A stretch of DNA of 64,000 bases. Origin: Methylocella tundrae. GTDB taxonomy: Bacteria > Pseudomonadota > Alphaproteobacteria > Rhizobiales > Beijerinckiaceae. The notes below the pieces were generated by a model. That model saw only the letters and a program-made list of their open reading frames with translations, was not told the origin of the DNA and did no database searches. A program made the translations under genes and the position numbers. Positions 31,401 to 39,977 of this stretch are shown here, piece after piece (the stretch's first letter is position 1; each line of letters opens with the position of its first letter). The stretch is taken from positions 1 to 64,000 of the forward strand of contig NZ_CABFMQ020000087.1 of NCBI RefSeq assembly GCF_901905185.1. Reading direction: 5' to 3'.

Positions 31401-31484
31401 CGCGCTTTGTTTTCGCCCATTTTCCTTGACGCAACTACGTTTGAAAATGCTCTCATCATCTGAACCCGTGGCGGCAAACGGGCC

Positions 31485-32762
31485 TTGATCGTGGAGACGT
31501 CCTTGACCCGCCCGCAATCTTCGAACCTCTCAGACGAGGCGCTGCTTGATCTCGTGCAAAGGCAGACCTTCCGGTTTTTCTGGGAAGGCGCTCATCCCCT
31601 CAGTTTTCTTGCGCGGGACCGCACCGGGCTGAACGCCGACGCCAGCGACGATCTGATCTCGATCGGAGGATCCGGCTTCGGCGTCATGGCGATCATCGTC
31701 GCCGTCGCGCGCGGCTGGATCGAACGCGAAGCAGCGGTTGCAAGACTTAACGCGATGATCGCTTTTCTCGAACGGACGCCCTCCTATCATGGTCTGTTTC
31801 CGCATTTCATGAATGGGCGCACCGGGGCGACCATTCCCTTCGGCCGCAAGGATGACGGCGCCGACATCGTCGAGACGGCCTTTCTCTTTCAGGGCCTTTT
31901 GTGCGCGCGGCAATTTTTCGATGGAGAGGGAGCGGACGAGAAAAGCCTGCGCGATCACATCACCTGGATGTGGAGCGATGCGGAATGGAACTGGCATACG
32001 CGTGACGGACGCAAAGCGCTGACATGGCATTGGAGCCCGAACAATGGCTTTGCCCTCGACGCGGAAATCAGGGGCTGGAACGAATGTCTCATCGCTTATG
32101 TCCTCGCCGCCGCCTCGCCGCGCCACGCCATCGATCCGGCCGCCTATCACGGCGGCTTCGCTCAGAGCCGCGTCTTCATCAACCGGCGCAGCTTCTATGA
32201 TCTCGAGCTACCGCTTGGTCCCGATTTCGGCGGACCGTTGTTCTTCGCGCATTATTCGTTCTGCGGGCTCGACCCGCGCGGCCTTCGTGATGATTACGCC
32301 GATTACTGGCGACAGAATGTCCAGCATACGCTGATCAATTACGAACACTGCGTGCGCAACCCGAACGGCCACAAGGGCTATGGCCCCTCAGCGTGGGGAT
32401 TGACTGCGAGCGACGACCCGTCGGGCTATATGGCGCACGCGCCCGACAACGACAATGGAGTGATTTCACCGACAGCGGCGCTCTCGAGTTTTGCCTACGC
32501 GCCGCAGCAATCGATGCGCGCCATGCGCCATTTTCACGACGATCTTGGCGAAGGGATCTGGGGACGTTTCGGCTTCGTCGACGCCTTCAGCGAGACGCAT
32601 GGCTGGCGCGCCGAGACCTATCTCGCCATCGATCAGGGCCCCATCGTCGTGATGATCGAGAATTTCCGCAGCGGCCTGATGTGGCGTTTGTTCATGGGCG
32701 ATCTCGATGTCCAAAGAGGCCTGCGCCGTCTTGGCTTCCAATCGCCGCATATCGGCGCCTGA
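31485..32762 (+). CDS. PF10091 glucoamylase-like / GH144-type glucanase
   Basis: The 425-residue protein has the alpha/alpha-toroid PF10091 fold seen in endo-beta-1,2-glucanases (GH144) and in part of cyclic beta-1,2-glucan synthase. Hallmarks include TFRFFWEGAHP at the start, SIGGSGFGVMAI, WNWHTRDGRKALTWHW, GWNECLIAYVLAAASP, FFAHYSFCGLDPRG, GYGPSAWGLTASDDP and ISPTAALSSFAYAP. No signal peptide is visible, unlike secreted GH144 enzymes. The start is a TTG at 31485 or a GTG at 31491; neither has a strong ribosome site. The gene abuts the GH15 gene. Beta-1,2-glucan as substrate is an inference from the family. Confidence 0.82.
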   Translation: MIVETSLTRPQSSNLSDEALLDLVQRQTFRFFWEGAHPLSFLARDRTGLNADASDDLISIGGSGFGVMAIIVAVARGWIEREAAVARLNAMIAFLERTPSYHGLFPHFMNGRTGATIPFGRKDDGADIVETAFLFQGLLCARQFFDGEGADEKSLRDHITWMWSDAEWNWHTRDGRKALTWHWSPNNGFALDAEIRGWNECLIAYVLAAASPRHAIDPAAYHGGFAQSRVFINRRSFYDLELPLGPDFGGPLFFAHYSFCGLDPRGLRDDYADYWRQNVQHTLINYEHCVRNPNGHKGYGPSAWGLTASDDPSGYMAHAPDNDNGVISPTAALSSFAYAPQQSMRAMRHFHDDLGEGIWGRFGFVDAFSETHGWRAETYLAIDQGPIVVMIENFRSGLMWRLFMGDLDVQRGLRRLGFQSPHIGA

Positions 32763-32763
32763 C

Positions 32764-34233
32764 ATGCAAGCTTTTGCGCAAGAGCCCTGGCGGCAGGAAT
32801 TGACGGGATGGATGGAGCGCCAATATCCCCTTTCGGCGAAAGCCATGATGAGCGCCATATCAGCAGTTCAGATCGTCAAGGAGCGGCGTGGATTCGGCCG
32901 CTTTATTCGCCCTGCGAGAGGATCGATTCTGGCCTCGCCCGTCATGGCCGCCTATGATCCAGACCCGGACTATTTCTTTCACTGGCTGCGCGATTCGGCC
33001 GTCATCGTCGACGCCCTGCGCAGCCTGATCGAGAGCGGCGAAGTAACCGAGCTGGAGGGCCTTGGCCATTTCAGGGATTTCCTGCGCTTCAGCCTTACGC
33101 TCTCGACGCTCGACGGACGCGACTTTCTGAAAGGCGCCGGCGATTTCCGTGCGAAGGTCGAGCCTTTCTTTCTGCAATATGTGCGCCCAGACAGCGAGTT
33201 TATCGCGCTTACCGGCGACAGCGTTCTCGGCGAGCCGAGGTTCGATCCAGACGGCGCTTTCGACATTCTGAAATGGTCGCGCCCCCAGCACGATGGGCCG
33301 GCGTTACGCGCGCTTTCCGTCGCCCGGTTTTGCGCCTCGGTTGCGGCGAAAGACGCAGAGGCGCTCGCTCTTGCAAAGCAGCTCCTGTCGCGCGATCTCG
33401 ATTTCACTTTGAAGCGGTGGCGCCAGCCATCCTTCGACATATGGGAGGAGGAACTCGGCCGCCACTACTACACCCAGCTCGTGCAATGCGAGGCTCTCGA
33501 ACAGGGCGGCCTCTGGATCGCGGCGGCGGGAGAAGCAGAGCTCGGCCGCGCATACCGCGCGGAGGCGCACGCGATCGCCGTCAGCCTGGATGATTTTTGG
33601 AGCGAGGAACAGGGATTTCACCGCAGCCGCATCAGCGCCAACGCGGCTTGCCACGAGAAGGATCTCGACATAGCGACCTTGCTCGCCGTGATCCATTCCG
33701 GGCGCAAGCAGGGGAGCCACAGCGTTTTGGACTCGCGCGTCATCGCCACCGTGATGCAACTGGAAGATCTTTTCGCCGGCCTCTACAGGATCAATCAGCC
33801 GCCGATACAAAATCGCGCGCCCGCGATGGGGCGTTATCGAGGCGACGCCTATTACAGCGGCGGCGCCTATTATTTTTCAACGCTAGGCGCCGCCGAATTC
33901 TACTTTCGCGCGGCCGGGGCGGCGGCGGACGCCGACATTCTCGAATGGGGTCGACACGGCTCCGACATTTGCCGGCGGCTCGGGATCCGTCATTTTGATG
34001 ACGCGCATCATTCAACTCTGGTCAAGGCGCTGTTTCGGCGGGGAGATATGTTCATGGCGACGGTAGCGGCCTTCACGCCTTCGAGCGGCGACCTCTCCGA
34101 ACAGTTCGATCAGACGACCGGCGCCCAGACTTCGGCGAAGTCTCTCGCCTGGAGCCATGCCGCTTTTATCAGCGCCTATGCGACCAGAGGCGAGGCTCTG
34201 CGCAAGCTCGAGCGGACGGAGCCCTCGGCATGA
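32764..34233 (+). CDS. GH15 glucoamylase-like glycoside hydrolase
   Basis: This GH15 enzyme is of the prokaryotic glucoamylase/glucodextranase type. The 489-residue product shows YFFHWLRDSAVI near the N-terminus, WSRPQHDGPALRA, the general-acid region FDIWEEELG with the following YTQLVQCEAL, YYSGGAYYFSTLGAAEFYF, and the general-base region SEQFDQTTGAQTSAKSLAWSHAAF. The catalytic Glu pair is intact. There is no signal peptide. I start at 32764, two bases after the upstream stop; an in-frame ATG at 32707 would overlap PF10091 by 56 bases. The stop overlaps the LysR start (ATGA), so translation is probably coupled across the three genes. Confidence 0.88.
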   Translation: MQAFAQEPWRQELTGWMERQYPLSAKAMMSAISAVQIVKERRGFGRFIRPARGSILASPVMAAYDPDPDYFFHWLRDSAVIVDALRSLIESGEVTELEGLGHFRDFLRFSLTLSTLDGRDFLKGAGDFRAKVEPFFLQYVRPDSEFIALTGDSVLGEPRFDPDGAFDILKWSRPQHDGPALRALSVARFCASVAAKDAEALALAKQLLSRDLDFTLKRWRQPSFDIWEEELGRHYYTQLVQCEALEQGGLWIAAAGEAELGRAYRAEAHAIAVSLDDFWSEEQGFHRSRISANAACHEKDLDIATLLAVIHSGRKQGSHSVLDSRVIATVMQLEDLFAGLYRINQPPIQNRAPAMGRYRGDAYYSGGAYYFSTLGAAEFYFRAAGAAADADILEWGRHGSDICRRLGIRHFDDAHHSTLVKALFRRGDMFMATVAAFTPSSGDLSEQFDQTTGAQTSAKSLAWSHAAFISAYATRGEALRKLERTEPSA

Positions 34234-35129
34234 TCGAAAAGCTCGAGTTCCTGCTCGCCCTCTCGCGCGAGCGCAATTTCAGCCGCGCCGCGGAAAGCTG
34301 CGGCGTCACTCAGCCGACGCTGTCGGCCGGCATCAAGCAGCTCGAAGATACGCTGGGCGTGTTGCTCGTCAATCGCAGTTCGCGCTTTCATGGAATGACG
34401 GCGGACGGCGAGCGCGTGCTCGAATGGGCGAAGCGCATCGTCAGCGACGCGCGGGCGATGCGCCAGGAAATGCGCGCGCCGAGGACATCGCTCACCGGCC
34501 ATCTCACGATCGCCGCGGTGCCGACCGCGCTCGGCATGGTGCAAAGGCTCACCCTGCCCTTCCTGCAAAAGCACCCCGCCGTTCGCTTCACCATTCTGTC
34601 GGAGACCTCGCGCCAAATTCTCTCGATGCTCGATGATCTTCAGATCGACGCGGGGCTCACCTATCTCGACAATGAGCCGCTCGGACAGATTCGCACGGCG
34701 CCGCTCTACTATGAGCGCTATCGATTGCTGACCTCCGCGCATCGTCCGCTCGGCGACCGCTCCTCCGTCACCTGGAAAGAGGTCGCGCAGATCCCTCTCT
34801 GCCTGTTGACGCCCGACATGCAAAATCGCCGCATCATCGACCGCATGCTGGGAAGCGTCGAGCCGCCTGGCCCGCCAATGCTCGAATCAAATTCGATGGT
34901 GGTCCTTGCCGCCCATGTGCGCACCGGGGAATGGGCCAGCATCATTCCGGAAACCTTCGCCGACGTGCTCGGCCTCAGCGAACCATTGCGCTCCATTCCC
35001 ATTGTCGAACCGCAGGAGGTGCAAAGGATCGGACTGGTGCTGCCGCGCCGCGAGCCGATGCCGCCGCTTTCGCGCGCCCTGCTCGCCGAAGCCAATCGTC
35101 TGGCGCTGCCCGAAGGCGTCGATATTTAA
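34230..35129 (+). CDS. LysR-type transcriptional regulator (formate-dehydrogenase-regulator-like)
   Basis: The 299-residue product has the N-terminal winged helix (MIEKLEFLLALSRERNFSRAAESCGVTQPTLSAGIKQLE as domain core) and a periplasmic-binding-like effector domain with DAGLTYLD, LLTPDMQNRRIID and ESNSMVVLAAHVRTG. Its sequence recalls LysR regulators found beside NAD-linked formate dehydrogenase (fds) operons in methylotrophic alphaproteobacteria, but no fds genes are in this window. It overlaps the GH15 stop by 4 bases, so here it rides at the end of a carbohydrate operon. The real target could be either; I favour a global regulator placed by chance. Confidence 0.88.
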   Translation: MIEKLEFLLALSRERNFSRAAESCGVTQPTLSAGIKQLEDTLGVLLVNRSSRFHGMTADGERVLEWAKRIVSDARAMRQEMRAPRTSLTGHLTIAAVPTALGMVQRLTLPFLQKHPAVRFTILSETSRQILSMLDDLQIDAGLTYLDNEPLGQIRTAPLYYERYRLLTSAHRPLGDRSSVTWKEVAQIPLCLLTPDMQNRRIIDRMLGSVEPPGPPMLESNSMVVLAAHVRTGEWASIIPETFADVLGLSEPLRSIPIVEPQEVQRIGLVLPRREPMPPLSRALLAEANRLALPEGVDI

Positions 35130-35255
35130 TCCGATCAACGGCGGAAAGGCCGCGTTTGCAATTTTGCAATACGCAGGCGTGTATGAGAGCATAATCGCCA
35201 AATCGAATGCTCCGCTGGCTATTGATCAGCGGCGCGCCCTGCAAGGACCTGATGC

Positions 35256-36575
35256 GTGCTGGACAAACCTGACGCCGCCGATATCGGATTCAAAGAGCAC
35301 GTCCTGCGCTCGCGCGTGCTGGCCGAGGTCCACGCCCGTCCTTTCGAGGCGATGGCCGGCTGCAAGCGCATTTTGCATTTCGCCTTCATGACCAATCACG
35401 AAGAGGCGGAGAAAGCGCAGGCGGCGTTGGCGCAATTCTGCGTCGAGCGCGCGGCGCAGGCGCCCCTGCCTGGCGCCAAACATCATCGCGTCGAACTCGC
35501 CCCGACTGTGCTGCGCTGGGAGCGGCACGGCGAATTCGTCACTTATACCTGGGAGTTTCCACAGGAGGTCGGCGCCGGCGCCGGCGACGCTGAGAAGACG
35601 GCGTTCCGGCCCGATGCGGGCGAGCTCTCGCGCGTCATGCGCATGCTGCCGCAGCCAGGGCCCCTCCTCGTCGCCATTGATCTCGACGTGCTGCCGGAAG
35701 CCAAGATCGGCGACAGCTGGCGGCGTCTTTTCGGGCAAAGCGAATTGGCCGCGTCGGAAGTCTCCCACGGCGCGGCGATCGTCGCGACTGACTTTCATGC
35801 CGACGTCTTCGGCTTCGTCCGCATTCTCGTCCTGGATCGCAAGCTCACCGAGGTCGAGGCGGGAGCGCTGGCGCAACGGCTGCTCGAACTCGAAACCTAT
35901 CGCACGCTTGCGCTGCTCGGCCTGCCGCGCGCGCAGGATCTTGCTCCTGAGATCAGCCACATCGAAGCCGAACTGCCGCAATTGATCGGGCGTATGCGCG
36001 ACAGCGAAGGTCTGGACGTGAGCCGGCAATTGCTGAACCGGCTCAACGCGCTTGCCGCCGAACTCGAAACCGCCGCCGCGCAGAGCCTTTATCGCTTCGG
36101 CGCGACGAGGGCATATTATGATTTGCTGAACCTGCGTCTTGAATCGATTGGCGAACGCGCCCTGGCTGACGTGCCGACGCTGGCCGCGTTCCTCGCCCGC
36201 CGCCTCACTCCTGCGATCCGAACCTGCGCGGCGATCGAGGCGCGCCAGGACAATCTGTCGCAAAAGCTCGTACGCGCAGCGCAGTTGCTGCGAACGCGCG
36301 TCGAAGTCGAACTGGAAAGCCAAAATCAGGATCTGTTGCGGAACATGAACGAGCGCGTGCGCATGCAACTGCGTCTGCAGCAGACCGTCGAAGGGCTGTC
36401 CGTCGCGGCCATTACTTATTACATCTCCTCGATCGCACATCTCATTCTCGAAGGCGTCCATCAGCAGGAGCACGCGCTGGACCCGGCGCTGGCGACCGCA
36501 ATCATCGTGCCGTTCGTCGCCGTTCTGGTCTGGTGGAACGTCCGCCGCCTGCGCGGACGCCATCCCGTCGATTGA
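35256..36575 (+). CDS. DUF3422 family membrane-anchored protein
   Basis: The 439-residue protein has the DUF3422 opening (LAEVHARPFEAM), WERHGEFVTYTW, DFHADVFGFVRILVLD, a long helical region from about 280 to 385, then two membrane helices at about 385-405 and 412-430 (AITYYISSIAHLIL and IIVPFVAVLVWW). The bulk is therefore cytoplasmic with a C-terminal anchor. The family is widespread in proteobacteria and has no known function. The start is a GTG at 35256 (GTG CTG GAC). It appears to be a single gene. Confidence 0.88.
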   Translation: MLDKPDAADIGFKEHVLRSRVLAEVHARPFEAMAGCKRILHFAFMTNHEEAEKAQAALAQFCVERAAQAPLPGAKHHRVELAPTVLRWERHGEFVTYTWEFPQEVGAGAGDAEKTAFRPDAGELSRVMRMLPQPGPLLVAIDLDVLPEAKIGDSWRRLFGQSELAASEVSHGAAIVATDFHADVFGFVRILVLDRKLTEVEAGALAQRLLELETYRTLALLGLPRAQDLAPEISHIEAELPQLIGRMRDSEGLDVSRQLLNRLNALAAELETAAAQSLYRFGATRAYYDLLNLRLESIGERALADVPTLAAFLARRLTPAIRTCAAIEARQDNLSQKLVRAAQLLRTRVEVELESQNQDLLRNMNERVRMQLRLQQTVEGLSVAAITYYISSIAHLILEGVHQQEHALDPALATAIIVPFVAVLVWWNVRRLRGRHPVD

Positions 36576-36730
36576 TCTTGCCGCCGAGTCAGCCTTCGTC
36601 AACGGTCACGCTGACGCTATCATGGTTGATCGCGCCGGTCCTTGCTGGCATATCGCGAAGGTCGACGCGTGTTTGAGGCGGTGCGACGATGCAGCCTGAT
36701 CAGCCGGCCTGCCCGGGAATCGCATTCTGC

Positions 36731-36795
36731 TCTTTGAGCCCTTGTTTGACGCATGATGTGGATCCGGAAGTCGGCAACTTTTTCGGCATCATGCT
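36731..36795. repeat. Palindromic intergenic repeat, copy A
   Basis: This element reads TCTTTGAGCCCTTGTTTGACGCATGATG, then GATCCGGAAG, CAACTT and CGGCATCATGC. The arms GCATGATG (36751-36758) and CATCATGC (36787-36794) are perfect inverses. A clearly related second copy lies at 53859-53922. Elements of the form TTTGACGCATGAT...CCGGAAA...CATCATGC are numerous in Hyphomicrobiales genomes. It stands in the 278-base gap before the antiporter gene. Confidence 0.8.
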
Positions 36796-36853
36796 TGAGC
36801 GCGGAATGCGGGATTTGACGCGCGCCCGAACGGGGCGAGGCAGGAGAGCATAA

Positions 36854-38551
36854 GTGCAACACGCAGTTCCGCTCATCACGACGGTCGCCGCCGCCTTTGG
36901 CGTCGCGCTTATCTTCGGATTTTTCGCGGCGAAGCTGAAGCTGCCCGCACTGGTCGGCTATCTTCTGGCGGGCGTCATCATTGGTCCTTTTTCGCCCGGC
37001 TTCGTGGCCAATGGCGAGATCGCCTCCCAACTCGCCGAAATCGGCGTGATGCTTTTGATGTTCGGCGTCGGGCTGCATTTTTCCCTCGAAGACCTGTGGG
37101 ACGTGCGCAAAGTCGCGCTGCCCGGGGCGATTTTGCAGATCGCCGTGGCGACGGCTTTGGGCGCCGCCCTCGCCCTCTACTGGGGATGGGGCCTTGGAGG
37201 CGCTTTGGTGTTCGGCCTTGCCCTTTCCGTCGCCAGCACGGTCGTGCTGCTGAAGGCGCTGGAGAACCGCGGCGTCCTCGACACGACGAACGGGCGCATC
37301 GCCGTCGGCTGGCTGATCGTCGAGGATCTAGCCATGGTGCTTGTCCTCGTACTGTTGCCGCCGCTGTCCGGCGTTCTCGGCGGCCACGCCGCCGTTGGCG
37401 CCGGCCCGGATCTCTGGTGGACGCTCGAGATTACCGTCGCAAAGATCGCCGGCTTCGTAACGGTGATGCTGGTGGTGGGCCGCCGCGTCTTCCCCTGGCT
37501 TTTGTGGCAGGTCGCGCGTACCGGCTCGCGCGAGCTCTTCACGCTTTGCGTCGTCGCCGCGGCGGTCAGCCTTGCCTATGGCGCAGCCGAATTATTCGGC
37601 GTTTCTTTTGCCCTTGGCGCATTTTTCGCCGGCATGGTCATCCGAGAATCCGAATTCAGCCACCGCGCCGCCGAGGAATCGCTCCCCTTGCGCGACGCCT
37701 TCTCGGTGTTGTTCTTTGTTTCGGTCGGCATGCTGTTCGACCCCAAGGTATTGATCGACCAGCCTTTGCGCATCCTCGCGGTGGTCGGCATCATCATCGT
37801 CGGCAAGTCGCTCGCGGCGGCGGCCCTCGTCTTGATGTTCCGCTATCCGCTCAACACGGCCCTGACGGTTTCGGCGAGCCTCGCGCAGATCGGCGAATTT
37901 TCTTTCATTCTGGCGGGTCTCGGCATGAAGCTTGGCCTTCTGCCGCATGAGGGACAAAATCTCATCCTGGCCGGCGCCCTGATTTCGATTACGTTGAACT
38001 CGCTGGTATTTGAGGCGCTGGAGCCGATCCAGCGCTGGATCAAATCGAAATCGGAGCTCGCCCGCCTTGTCGAGAGGCCCGACGATCCTCTGGCCGAACT
38101 TCCCATGTCGACCGAGGATAAATATCTCGCCAAGCAATGCATCATCGTCGGCTATGGGCGAGTGGGGCGGCGAATTGGCGCGGCCTTGGCCGAAGCCGGA
38201 ATTCCATTCGTAGTGGTCGAGCAAAATCGTGAAATCGTCGAGCATTGCCGCGAAAAGGGGATTCCCGCCGTCTCCGGCGACGCCGCTGATATGGCGGTGC
38301 TGATCCAGGCCCATATCGCCAAGGCGAGCGTGCTCGTCATCGCAACGCCCGACTCGCTCGATATCCGGCAAATGCTCGCCATCGCCGCCAAGGTCAATCC
38401 GGCAATCGAGACCGTCGTGCGCACCCACAACGAGGAGGAAGCGACGCTGTTGCGGCAAGAACAGGCCGCGACGATCTTCCTCGGCGAGCAGGAACTCGCA
38501 AAAAGCATGACGCGCTATGTGCTCGAGCGCTTTGGCCGCGCCAAGACGTAA
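36854..38551 (+). CDS. ybaL: CPA2 family cation:proton antiporter with TrkA-N domain (YbaL/KefB-like)
   Basis: This inner-membrane antiporter of the CPA2/KefB class exchanges K+ or Na+ for protons. The 565-residue product has about 12 membrane helices (1-390) with GYLLAGVIIGPF, LLMFGVGLHFSLEDL and the paired motif ALSVASTVVLLKALE, then a TrkA-N Rossmann domain (about 415-535) with VGYGRVGRRIG and SGDAADMAVLIQAHI. There is no separate TrkA-C domain, which fits YbaL. The start is a GTG at 36854 with CAGGAGAG 5-8 bases upstream. It appears monocistronic. Confidence 0.92.
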   Translation: MQHAVPLITTVAAAFGVALIFGFFAAKLKLPALVGYLLAGVIIGPFSPGFVANGEIASQLAEIGVMLLMFGVGLHFSLEDLWDVRKVALPGAILQIAVATALGAALALYWGWGLGGALVFGLALSVASTVVLLKALENRGVLDTTNGRIAVGWLIVEDLAMVLVLVLLPPLSGVLGGHAAVGAGPDLWWTLEITVAKIAGFVTVMLVVGRRVFPWLLWQVARTGSRELFTLCVVAAAVSLAYGAAELFGVSFALGAFFAGMVIRESEFSHRAAEESLPLRDAFSVLFFVSVGMLFDPKVLIDQPLRILAVVGIIIVGKSLAAAALVLMFRYPLNTALTVSASLAQIGEFSFILAGLGMKLGLLPHEGQNLILAGALISITLNSLVFEALEPIQRWIKSKSELARLVERPDDPLAELPMSTEDKYLAKQCIIVGYGRVGRRIGAALAEAGIPFVVVEQNREIVEHCREKGIPAVSGDAADMAVLIQAHIAKASVLVIATPDSLDIRQMLAIAAKVNPAIETVVRTHNEEEATLLRQEQAATIFLGEQELAKSMTRYVLERFGRAKT

Positions 38552-38662
38552 CTTTTCACGCCGACGCCCGTTGATAGGAGCAGTGCTGGCGCCGAACGGG
38601 TTTTTTGCTAGAGTTCGGCATCGCAGTTCGCCCAGGCGGACACAGGTCGGGGGGAAGCGCTT

Positions 38663-39220
38663 TTGCCGGGCATCGACAACACCGGGCTCGCAGATCTGAT
38701 CGTCGCGGTCGCGGGCGAAGATCGCAACGCCTTTCGGGCGCTTTACGATCAGACATCAGCGAAACTTTTCGCGATCATCTTGCGTATCATCCGCAACAGG
38801 TCTCTGGCGGAAGATATTTTACAAGACGTCTATCTCAGGGTCTGGCGCAACGCAGGCGCCTACGCGCCGGAGTCCGGTTCGCCCCTCGCCTGGCTGAGCT
38901 CAATCGCGCGCAACCGAACGATCGACATATTGCGTCAAAAGAGCCTGACGGCGGTTCCGGTCGGCGGGGACGATGGCGATTGGTGGGAAAAGATCGCTGG
39001 CCCGCGCAATGTCGAGGCTGATCTCATGGACGTCGCGGCGCTCCGCCATTGCCTCGGCGAGATCGAGGAGCCGAGCCGCAGCTGCGTTCTCCTGGCTTAC
39101 TATGAAGGCTATTCGCGCGACGAACTTGCGGTTCGTTTCGGCAAGCCGGTGAGCACAATCAAGACCTGGCTGCACCGCAGCCTCACGGCCTTAAAGGCGT
39201 GTCTGGAACCGACATCATGA
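38663..39220 (+). CDS. ECF RNA polymerase sigma factor (SigK/RskA-linked type)
   Basis: The 185-residue product has sigma region 2 at about 25-95, with LYDQTSAKLFAIILRI, AEDILQDVYLRVWRNAGAY and WLSSIARNRTIDILR. Region 4 is at about 125-180, with CVLLAYYEGYSRDELAVRFGKPVSTIKTWLHRSL. The start appears to be TTG at 38663, with a strong GGGGGGAAG site 5-8 bases upstream. The stop overlaps the start of an RskA-like anti-sigma gene (ATGA), so the pair is cotranscribed and translationally coupled. Such ECF/RskA pairs respond to oxidative or envelope stress, but the signal cannot be read from the sequence. Confidence 0.92.
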   Translation: MPGIDNTGLADLIVAVAGEDRNAFRALYDQTSAKLFAIILRIIRNRSLAEDILQDVYLRVWRNAGAYAPESGSPLAWLSSIARNRTIDILRQKSLTAVPVGGDDGDWWEKIAGPRNVEADLMDVAALRHCLGEIEEPSRSCVLLAYYEGYSRDELAVRFGKPVSTIKTWLHRSLTALKACLEPTS

Positions 39221-39930
39221 CCGAGGAACGCGAGATCCTGGCCGCGGAATATGTGCTCGGCACGCTGCACGCGGATGAGCGGACGCTGTTTACCAGCGTC
39301 CTCGTACACGATGCGGACACAAGGGCCGCCGTCGCCGCGTGGGAGCAGCGTCTCGCTCCGCTGAGCGTCGCCGTGGCCGAAGTGGCTCCCTCGCCGGGCG
39401 TCTGGGAACGGATCGAGGGCGCGCTGCCTTCGCCGCGGCCATTCGGCGTCCTTGAGGGCGGCCGCGCCGACGACTCATCGGCTCCGCCGACCGCGCTTCG
39501 CCGTTCGCTCAATCGCTGGCGCGCCGCGGCGCTCGCGGCGGGCGCTCTCGCCGCCGGACTTGCAGTCTTCATTCTCGACCGCCAATTGATGCATCCCGCC
39601 GTGCAGCCGACCTATGTCGCGGTCGTCAACCGCGGCGGCGACCTGCCGGCGCTGGTCGTTCGCGTCGATCTCGCCACCGGAAGCGTCTATGTGCGCCCCG
39701 TCTCCACACAAACGCCATCCGGGAAAAGCCTCGAGCTTTGGTATATCGGGGCGGGCAAGGCGCCGAAATCCATGGGACTCGTCGGCGGCAATGCGATCAA
39801 AATGCCGCTTCCGGCGGGCCTTTCGCTGGACAAGGCGAGCTTCGCCGTGACAGTCGAGCCTGAGGGCGGCTCTCCCAGCGGCGATCCGACCGGCCCCGTC
39901 GTTTACTCTGGTCAACTGATCAAGGAATGA
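39217..39930 (+). CDS. RskA-like membrane anti-sigma factor
   Basis: The 237-residue product has an N-terminal ZAS-like anti-sigma domain (about 5-75, AAEYVLGTLHADERTLF and VAAWEQRLAPLS) but no zinc-binding HxxxCxxC motif. One membrane helix (AAALAAGALAAGLAVFIL, about 105-122) precedes a periplasmic RskA C-domain, with PTYVAVVNRGGDLPALVVRVDL and KSLELWYIG. It should hold the upstream ECF sigma at the membrane until released by proteolysis or a conformational signal. The start at 39217 lies inside the sigma stop codon. Confidence 0.92.
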   Translation: MTEEREILAAEYVLGTLHADERTLFTSVLVHDADTRAAVAAWEQRLAPLSVAVAEVAPSPGVWERIEGALPSPRPFGVLEGGRADDSSAPPTALRRSLNRWRAAALAAGALAAGLAVFILDRQLMHPAVQPTYVAVVNRGGDLPALVVRVDLATGSVYVRPVSTQTPSGKSLELWYIGAGKAPKSMGLVGGNAIKMPLPAGLSLDKASFAVTVEPEGGSPSGDPTGPVVYSGQLIKE

Positions 39931-39977
39931 CGCTTCTGCAACGGCGCGATTGATTTTGATGCGCCAGAGCCACCTTG

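Noticed and set aside
35226..36602. Minus-strand frame of 458 codons opposite DUF3422
   Set aside because: It overlaps a conserved DUF3422 protein completely and has repetitive Arg/Gln/Asp-rich translation without similarity.
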